From assembly GCA_964471535.1 (NCBI GenBank), contig CAYYHA010000115.1, positions 1 through 12,026 of the forward strand: 12,026 nt of DNA, read 5' to 3'. The position numbers were made by a program, and so were the translations under genes. Within the stretch, counting starts at the first letter, position 1, and each line of letters begins with the position of its first letter. The notes below the pieces were generated by a model. That model was not told where the DNA came from. It was given only the letters and a program-made list of their open reading frames with translations, and did no database searches. Positions 1 through 5,651 of the stretch are shown in pieces. This DNA comes from CAYYHA01 sp964471535. Its GTDB lineage: Bacteria; Myxococcota; Myxococcia; SLRQ01.

Positions 1-1024
1 CCCCCGCGGGGCTCTCGGGGCGGGAGGCTCCAGGGCGCCGCTGCCGCGCCTTGCGCTCGAGGATGATCCGCTCGAGCACCCGCGGCAGCGCCGAGGCGAG
101 CACGAGGAGGTCGCTCGCCGCCTCGGCCTCGATCTTTTGCCGGCCGTTGTCCGCGTAGACGATGAGCGCCGGCCGCTCCCGCACGTAGACGGGGATCACC
201 AGCACCGAGGTGGGCCGCTGCCGCCCGAGGTCCGAGACGATGAGCGCGTCGAGCTCGGTGTCGGGCACCGGGCCCAGCATGTGCGCGCCGGTCTCGAGGA
301 CCCGCCGGAAGAGGCTCTGCCAGGCGGTGGAGATCCGGATGCGCCGGATGGCGGCGCGATCGGTGGCCCGATCGCGGCCGAGGGCGTCGTGCCCGGTCAG
401 GTGCCCCTCCCGCAGCGCGAAGACGCCCACGTACTCGAAGCGGCTGCGGCCGAAGCGAAGCAGCAGGTCGATGGCCTCGTCGCGCTCCCGGGCGGCGAAA
501 AGTCGCTCCCGCGCCGCCGCCACTTCCCGCTGCGGGCCCTCCTCCCCCGACGGCGCCCCGCCGAGGCGCTCGAGGAGCCGTCCGAGGCGCTCCGAGAGGG
601 GCAGGCCATAGTGGCGCGCCATGGCACTGCGAAGGCGCAGCTCGGAGGCGACGTGGAAGCGAAGGGGCCGACCGATGAACGCCTCGAGCGCCCGGCGATC
701 CTGCTCTGCCAACGGGCCCATCGTCGCCACCGCGACCGCGTCGTGGCCCGCCGCGAAGGGCACGGCGCCGTAGCGGGCCACGAGGTCGCGGGGGAGCATG
801 GCGAGCGCCTCGGGATCCGCCCAGGTGAGACGGCTTGGCGACACCACGGGCATCCCTGCCGCCTCTCCCAGGGCACGGGAGACCACCGCCTCGGGCAGGC
901 CTGCCTCGAGGAGCGCCGTGTCGAGGGTCCCGCCGGCGGTGCGGTGCAGCTCGAGGCCCAGGGCCAGGTCCTCGTCGCTCAAGCCCTGTGCCCGCAGCGC
1001 ATCGATGAGCGGACCCGCCTTCAT
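1..1024 (-). CDS. MshEN (GspE N-terminal-like) plus GAF-like domain protein, partial
   Basis: The ATG at 1024-1022 is the first start after an in-frame stop at 1078-1076. The frame stays open to the left edge, so at least 341 residues are present and the C-terminus is missing. Residues about 1-140 resemble the MshEN / type II secretion GspE N-terminal domain: two small helical-hairpin units, a glycine-rich turn with MPVVSP near 58-63, then a beta-alpha part ending ARHYG at 136-140. In MshE that domain binds cyclic di-GMP. A charged linker follows, then a GAF-like alpha/beta region at about 170-325 (FEYVGVFAL, a central VLVIPVYV strand, a final helix LPRVLERIILE). No Walker ATPase is present in the visible part, so this is not a secretion motor as seen. 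A regulatory or c-di-GMP-sensing role is inferred. It lies 123 bases downstream of ssb on the same strand and may be co-transcribed. Domain names rest on pattern recognition only. Confidence 0.8.
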   Translation of the reverse strand, partial: MKAGPLIDALRAQGLSDEDLALGLELHRTAGGTLDTALLEAGLPEAVVSRALGEAAGMPVVSPSRLTWADPEALAMLPRDLVARYGAVPFAAGHDAVAVATMGPLAEQDRRALEAFIGRPLRFHVASELRLRSAMARHYGLPLSERLGRLLERLGGAPSGEEGPQREVAAARERLFAARERDEAIDLLLRFGRSRFEYVGVFALREGHLTGHDALGRDRATDRAAIRRIRISTAWQSLFRRVLETGAHMLGPVPDTELDALIVSDLGRQRPTSVLVIPVYVRERPALIVYADNGRQKIEAEAASDLLVLASALPRVLERIILERKARQRRPGASRPESPAG

Positions 1025-1120
1025 CCGGCCCCCCGGCGACCCGCCTGCCAGGACACCGCGTTGCCTTGCCGCCTCTCACACGGCTCCCGGGGGCCCAGGT
1101 GCGGATCCTGCGGCCCGTCC

Positions 1121-1137
1121 GCACGCCGCCGGCGTGC
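1121..1137 (-). terminator. GC-rich hairpin downstream of ssb
   Basis: GCACGCCG (1121-1128) and CGGCGTGC (1130-1137) form a perfect 8-base inverted repeat around one central base, starting 10 bases after the ssb stop in the direction of transcription. There is no T-run after it, so it could be a weak terminator, an mRNA processing or stability hairpin, or chance in GC-rich DNA. A second, looser pair (GTGCGGA at 1099-1105 with TCCGCAC at 1118-1124) overlaps it and could form an alternative stem. Confidence 0.3.
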
Positions 1138-1147
1138 CCCGCCGTGC

Positions 1148-1582
1148 CTAGAAGGGGATGTCGTCGTCCGCTCCGCCCTCATCGAACCCTGGCGGAGGCG
1201 GTCCGAAGTCGTCGGGCCCGCCGGCGACCTCCGCGGGCCCTCCGCCCCCGCGTGTGTCGAGGAACTGCACGTTCTGGGCGACGATCTCGGTGGTGTAGCG
1301 CTTGTTGCCGTCCCGATCCGTCCACTCCCGGGTCTGCAGGCGCCCTTCCACGTAGACGGTGCGGCCCTTCGCCAGGTACTGCCCGCACAGCTCGCCCTGT
1401 CGGCCCCAGACCACCACCCGGTGCCACTCGGTGCGCTCCTGCCTCTGACCCGATTTGTCCTTCCACTGCTCGTTGGTGGCGACGGTGAAGTTGCACACCG
1501 CCTGCCCCCCCGAGGTGTAGCGGACCTCCGGGTCCCTTCCCAGGTTTCCAATGATGATCGCCTTGTTCACGCTTCCGGCCAT
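1148..1582 (-). CDS. ssb: Single-stranded DNA-binding protein SSB
   Basis: This gene encodes 144 residues, close to the usual bacterial SSB length of 150-180. SSB coats single-stranded DNA as a tetramer during replication, recombination and repair. The OB fold fills residues about 5-109: NKAIIIGNLGRDPEVRYT, then EWHRVVVWG, LAKGRTVYVEGRLQTREW and YTTEIVAQNVQFL, all classic SSB strands. A Gly/Pro-rich flexible linker (about 111-135) leads to the acidic tip DDDIPF, the conserved tail that recruits partner proteins such as RecQ and PriA. The ATG at 1582 is chosen because family homology begins there. The frame is open upstream to 2122, but that extension lacks SSB character. A GAGG lies about nine bases before the ATG. 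The gene is divergent from the TPR gene and is followed by the MshEN gene on the same strand. Confidence 0.97.
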   Translation of the reverse strand: MAGSVNKAIIIGNLGRDPEVRYTSGGQAVCNFTVATNEQWKDKSGQRQERTEWHRVVVWGRQGELCGQYLAKGRTVYVEGRLQTREWTDRDGNKRYTTEIVAQNVQFLDTRGGGGPAEVAGGPDDFGPPPPGFDEGGADDDIPF

Positions 1583-1631
1583 GCCCTCGTGCCTCGCTGT
1601 GCTCTCCGTGTCCTCGGGACCGCCCCGGCGT

Positions 1632-1653
1632 CCCATACCCGCTGCCCATACCC
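1632..1653 (-). repeat. Tandem GGGTATGGG elements upstream of ssb
   Basis: Read on the minus strand, GGGTATGGG occurs at 1653-1645 and again at 1640-1632, exactly 13 bases apart. A related GGTATGGG lies at 1718-1711, 66 bases from the nearer copy. All are within 140 bases upstream of the ssb start. They are relatively AT-containing elements in a very GC-rich intergenic region, so they may be repressor or activator sites or promoter elements. No known operator is recognised. Confidence 0.4.
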
Positions 1654-1858
1654 ACTGCTCGCGCCTCTGGCCGCCGCGGCAGGGTGACCGGCCCGCGCCC
1701 GAGGCAAGAGCCCATACCACGTAGCACACCCCCCTGACGAGGCCACCCCGCAGCTTGGGCCGGCGCGCCGCAGCTCGTGTGGCCCGAGCGGCGGCTTGGC
1801 ATGCGGCCATGCGCGTGAGCCGCCCTCGGCCCTTGAGCCCGCAGCCGGGGCCTGCACC

Positions 1859-1888
1859 TTGGAGCGGCGAAAACCAGCGTGTTAGCGT
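1859..1888 (+). promoter_or_regulatory. Putative near-leaderless promoter of the TPR gene
   Basis: A weak -35-like TTGGAG (1859-1864) is followed after 18 bases by a -10-like TAGCGT (1883-1888). Transcription would be expected to start near 1895, only about three bases before the ATG at 1898, and there is no Shine-Dalgarno sequence in between. Similar TANNNT boxes sit just before two other starts in this window. Confidence 0.45.
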
Positions 1889-1897
1889 GGGCCGGGC

Positions 1898-4800
1898 ATG
1901 GCGAAATCGATGGCGGACAAGTATCGGCTCATCCTGAAGGCCGATCCCGGATCGATGGTCTTCGTCGAGCTCGCCAAGGCCCTCATCGACGCGGGCGAGT
2001 ACGAGGAGGCGGTCGAGGTGGTAGCCCGCGGCTGCGACCACCACCCCGACAGCATCGTCGGGCAGGTGCTCTGGGGCCGCGCCCTCATCGCCCTCGGGCG
2101 CCCCGACGAGGCGATGGACCACTTCGACGCCGCCATCGAGATCGACCCCGACAACCCCTACGCCTACAACCTCATCGGCGAGGTCCTGCTAAGCCACCAG
2201 CTCTACCGCTCGGCGCTCCCCATCTTGAGGCGGGCCGTGAGCCTGCAGCCCGGCGATCGCCGGGTGCGCCAGTGGCTCGAGCGGGCCGAAGCGGCGGTGG
2301 CCGAGGATGGCGCCGAGGCGACGCCGGCAAAGGTCGCCACCGATCCCACCATCGCCACCGAGGCCTACCGCCGCGGCGAGGCGGCAGGGAGCGAGGACGA
2401 GGCGGCCGTCTTCGAGTCGGCCTTCGACCGCATCGCCGCCGCCTCCTCCACGCCGGAACCCGACGGGAGCGAGATGCCCACCGAGGTCTCGGTGGCCGCC
2501 CTCGGCACCGCCGACGTCTCCACCACGCCCGACCGCCCGCGGGCGGTGGCGCCGGCGCCGGAGCACCCGAGCGCGGCCCTCGACGGCGCCGACCTCCCGG
2601 AACTGGCGCCGCACGCCGCGGACACGGCGGCCACCGACCCCGGCACCGACCCCTTCGACGAGACGGTGGAGACGCCCTTGCCGCCCCCGACGGCGGGCGG
2701 GCGGGAGGCCGAGAGCGCCGGCGATCCCGTCCCCGACGATCCCTTCGCCCAGGTCGGAGGCGGAGCGCCCGTGGACGACGAGGTGCTGCCCGGGATGACC
2801 CGCACCTTCGAGCAGCTCGCCGAGGAGGCCGAATCCGGGGAGCTGCCCGACGCACCCTGGGACGAGGCGGGGGAGCCCGCTTCGGACGAAGGGGCGAGGT
2901 CGCCGCGCATCGTCCCCGGCGGGCCGGGCCTCAACGACCCCACCCTCTTCTCCCCGCCGCCACCGGCGCCGCCGCCCCTGCCTCCGCGGGGCATGCCGCA
3001 TAGGGCGTCCGAGGCGCCGCGGCAGGCCACCCGGGTGCTCGGTCTGGAGCTGCCCCCCGAGGAGGAGGCGGCACCCGCCGAGGAGCAGGCGCTGCCCAAG
3101 GTGATGGTCGAGCCGCCTGGTGATGCGACCGCGCAGCGGCTGGCCCTCGAGTACGAGGCGGAGCTGCGCGCGAAGATCATGCCGGGCGAAGGCCCGCCCG
3201 CGGGCTTCCTTCAGCGGCACGGACGGTGGGTGCTCATCGGCGGCTTCGCCGCTCTCGCACTGCTCGTCGCGGCTGTGGCGACCGTCTTCGCCCTGCGTGC
3301 GAGCCGCGAGACGCGCATCCAAAACGGCCTGAAGGCGGCCCAGAACGGCATCGCCCGCGACTCCTACGCTGGCTACACGCAGGCGCTCGAGACCCTTGCC
3401 GAGGTCCTCGACCTCGACCCGGAGAACACCCTCGCCCGGGCGCTCACCGCCGAGGCGCAGGCCATCCTCTACGCCCGCTTCGATGCGAAGCCCGAGCGGA
3501 AGAAGGCGGCGCTCGAGATCCTCGCCGATCCGAAGGTGGTGACCTCGCATCCCGACCTCGCCCTCGACGCCCGCTACCACCTCGCCACCGGCGCCGAGCG
3601 GGAGAAGGTCGGTGAGGAGGTGCTCGCGGCGCTGAAGGCACGCCCCGACTCGGCCACCCTCCACTACCTCGCCGGCCGCCACGCCCTCGCCACGGGGCAT
3701 CCGAAGGAGGCGACGAAGCACTTCGAGAAGGCCCTCCAGCTCGCGCCGGGCCACGTGCGCACCGTGGTGGAACTCGGCGAGCAGCTGGCGCGCAAGGGCC
3801 GCTACGCCGAAGCACTGACCTACTTCGACAACGCCCGGCAGAACTTCCCCGGTCACGTGCGGGCGCAGCTCGGCGCCGCCGAGGCGAAGCTCGAGCTGGG
3901 CCGCGACCTGGAGGGGGCGCTGGGCATCGTCGACGTCCTGGAGAAGGACGACAAGACGCCGCTGGCGCCGGAGGAGCGGGCGCGGCTGGCCCTGGTCGGC
4001 GCGCGGCTCCTGGCGGCGCTCGGCAAGCCGGAGGCGGCGATCGCTCGGCTGGTGGCGGCTCGGCGCACCTTCCCGGCGCGCCCGGACCTCGCCCTCGCGC
4101 TGGCGCGGCTGTACCACCAGCGCTTCGATCTCGACCGCGCCCTTGCGGTGGTGGAGTCCGCCCTGAAGGCCCACCCCGGCGACGAAGCCCTCGAGCGCCT
4201 CGAGGCGGAGATCCTCATCGACGGGAGCCGCTACGAGGAGGCCCTCGAGCGCCTGGCCGGGGCGGAGCAGAGCCCCGAGATCGCCCGGCTACGGGGGATC
4301 GCCGCGTACTTTGCCGGACGGCTCGCCCAGGCCCGAAAGGCCCTCGATGCCACCCGCAACGCCGAGGGGAAGATGCCGCTTCCCGCAGCGGTGTACCTGG
4401 CGCTCGCCGAGCTGGGCGGTGGCTCGGAGCAGAAGGCGCGGGCGGTGCTCGACCGCGCGGCGAAGGCGCTGCCCGCAGACCCTCTCGTGGGCTGGGCGCT
4501 CGGCCGCTGGCTCCTCGAGACGGGGGCGCACACCGCGGCAGTGCGACAGCTTCGGAAGGTCGTCACCCGGCACCCGGAGCACTTTCGCGCCCTCTACGAT
4601 CTCGCCCGAGCGGAGCTGGAGAAGGGGTGGACCGACAAGGCCATGGAGCACGTGGCTCGGGCCGTCGAGGTCAATCCCTCCTTCCGGGAGGGGCAGACGC
4701 TCCTCGGTGAGATCCACCTGCGCCTCGGCGAGTGGGAGCCGGCGGCCGCAGCCTTCGAAGCGGCGCTTCGCCACGCGCCCAAGGATGCGCGGGCCCACCG

Positions 4801-5563
4801 GGGCCTCGCCGAGGCGAAGCTCGGGCAGGGCGATCTCGAAGCGGCCCTCGACCACGCCGAGGCGGCACGGCGGGCGGATCCCCGCGACGGCCGGAACCAC
4901 CACATCGTGGGCCGGGTGCAGCTCGCCCGCGGGAAGGCCGCCCAGGCGAGTCGCGCCCTCCTGCGAGCCCGGCGCCTCCTGCCGGACGACCCCGCGGTGC
5001 TCACCGACCTCGGCCGCGCCTACCTCCTGCGCGGCCGCGGCGGTGCGCGCAGCGCCAAGAAGTCCTTCGAGCAGGCCCTCGAGCTCGACCGCCGCCGCGG
5101 CGAGGCCCTCCTGGGCCTGGGCGAGGCGCAGCTTCTCCTCGGCGAGAAGGAGGCGGCAGCCACCTTCCGCAAGGCGGCCGCGGCGCTGAAGAAGGCCCGG
5201 CGGGCACCTGAGCGGGCCCAGGCGCTCCTCGGCCTCGCCCGGGCACTGCGCGCGGAGGGCGAGAGCTCCCTGCGCAGGGCTCAGAACGCCGCCTGGGACG
5301 CAGTGAAGGCCTTCGACAGCGCCGAGGCGCGGGAGCTGCTCGCTGCGATCCTCATCGAGAGCGGCAAGCCGGCGATGGCCCGTACGCACCTCGAGAAGGC
5401 GGCGGAGCTCGCGCCGGATCGGGCCTCGGTGAAGTTCTACCTGGGCCTCGCCTGGGCGGAGGACGACCCCGACGTGGCGAAGGCGCACCTTCGCGCCTAC
5501 CTGGAGGCGGAGCCGCGGGGCGCCCATGCCCGTGAGGCCCGCCGCCTCCTGCGGAGTCTGTAG
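1898..5563 (+). CDS. Large TPR protein with a central transmembrane helix
   Basis: This encodes 1221 residues. Residues about 15-130 form roughly three tetratricopeptide repeats (for example the unit from GQVLWGRALI to AIEIDPDN). Residues about 131-440 are a low-complexity acidic, Ala/Pro/Glu-rich and probably disordered linker, with a polyproline stretch (SPPPPAPPPLPPRG) near 351-364. Residues 445-466 (VLIGGFAALALLVAAVATVFAL) are a strong single membrane helix. From about 475 to the end there are some 18-20 degenerate TPR units forming one long superhelix, with A-x-x-x-F/L and P-x-x-x-x-A signatures throughout. TPR arrays are protein-binding scaffolds, so an inner-membrane assembly role is inferred. 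The N-terminal part is probably cytoplasmic and the C-terminal superhelix probably on the other side, but flanking charges do not settle this. No enzymatic domain is seen. The ATG at 1898 follows a TAGCGT box; an ATG four codons later (1910) is an alternative start. The specific function is unknown. Confidence 0.93.
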   Translation: MAKSMADKYRLILKADPGSMVFVELAKALIDAGEYEEAVEVVARGCDHHPDSIVGQVLWGRALIALGRPDEAMDHFDAAIEIDPDNPYAYNLIGEVLLSHQLYRSALPILRRAVSLQPGDRRVRQWLERAEAAVAEDGAEATPAKVATDPTIATEAYRRGEAAGSEDEAAVFESAFDRIAAASSTPEPDGSEMPTEVSVAALGTADVSTTPDRPRAVAPAPEHPSAALDGADLPELAPHAADTAATDPGTDPFDETVETPLPPPTAGGREAESAGDPVPDDPFAQVGGGAPVDDEVLPGMTRTFEQLAEEAESGELPDAPWDEAGEPASDEGARSPRIVPGGPGLNDPTLFSPPPPAPPPLPPRGMPHRASEAPRQATRVLGLELPPEEEAAPAEEQALPKVMVEPPGDATAQRLALEYEAELRAKIMPGEGPPAGFLQRHGRWVLIGGFAALALLVAAVATVFALRASRETRIQNGLKAAQNGIARDSYAGYTQALETLAEVLDLDPENTLARALTAEAQAILYARFDAKPERKKAALEILADPKVVTSHPDLALDARYHLATGAEREKVGEEVLAALKARPDSATLHYLAGRHALATGHPKEATKHFEKALQLAPGHVRTVVELGEQLARKGRYAEALTYFDNARQNFPGHVRAQLGAAEAKLELGRDLEGALGIVDVLEKDDKTPLAPEERARLALVGARLLAALGKPEAAIARLVAARRTFPARPDLALALARLYHQRFDLDRALAVVESALKAHPGDEALERLEAEILIDGSRYEEALERLAGAEQSPEIARLRGIAAYFAGRLAQARKALDATRNAEGKMPLPAAVYLALAELGGGSEQKARAVLDRAAKALPADPLVGWALGRWLLETGAHTAAVRQLRKVVTRHPEHFRALYDLARAELEKGWTDKAMEHVARAVEVNPSFREGQTLLGEIHLRLGEWEPAAAAFEAALRHAPKDARAHRGLAEAKLGQGDLEAALDHAEAARRADPRDGRNHHIVGRVQLARGKAAQASRALLRARRLLPDDPAVLTDLGRAYLLRGRGGARSAKKSFEQALELDRRRGEALLGLGEAQLLLGEKEAAATFRKAAAALKKARRAPERAQALLGLARALRAEGESSLRRAQNAAWDAVKAFDSAEARELLAAILIESGKPAMARTHLEKAAELAPDRASVKFYLGLAWAEDDPDVAKAHLRAYLEAEPRGAHAREARRLLRSL

Positions 5564-5632
5564 AACGCGGCCCGGGGGGGCGGCCAGCGCGCCCGACCCC
5601 GCGTGAAGGCCCGGTGGTCCGTCGCAGGCACC

Positions 5633-5651
5633 AAGCGGGGGCACCCCGCTT
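5633..5651. terminator. Hairpin between convergent TPR gene and recQ
   Basis: AAGCGGGG (5633-5640) and CCCCGCTT (5644-5651) form a perfect 8-base-pair stem with a GCA loop, lying between the 3' ends of the two convergent genes and touching the recQ stop codon. Its placement and symmetry suit a bidirectional terminator, but neither side has a T-run, so intrinsic termination would be weak. Confidence 0.45.

Larger units (their letters stand above)
1583..1897. other. Divergent intergenic region between ssb and the TPR gene
   Basis: These 315 bases hold no convincing gene. The open frames that cross them lack family signals. The region must contain the start signals for both flanking genes. On the ssb side there is a repeated GGGTATGGG element. 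On the TPR side there is a TAGCGT box just before the start codon. Both are listed separately. Confidence 0.6.

Noticed and set aside
1021..1551. Minus-strand 176-codon frame overlapping ssb
   Set aside because: It is a shifted reading of ssb with a low-complexity product.
137..1687. Plus-strand open frame of 516 codons opposite the MshEN gene and ssb
   Set aside because: It runs antisense to two genes with clear family signatures, and its product is low-complexity Arg/Pro/Gly/Ala. Long antisense frames are expected in very GC-rich DNA.
1148..2122. Longer reading of SSB starting at 2122 (324 residues)
   Set aside because: The extra N-terminal 180 residues have no SSB character and would overlap the 5' part of the TPR gene; the family start is the ATG at 1582.
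2189..4174. Minus-strand open frame of 661 codons opposite the TPR gene
   Set aside because: Its Arg/Gly/Leu-rich product has no recognisable domain, while the plus strand encodes regular TPRs and a membrane helix. It is a codon-bias shadow.
5564..5650. Possible small gene or RNA in the convergent gap
   Set aside because: Only the terminator-like hairpin is visible; no start with a ribosome binding site and no RNA family signature.
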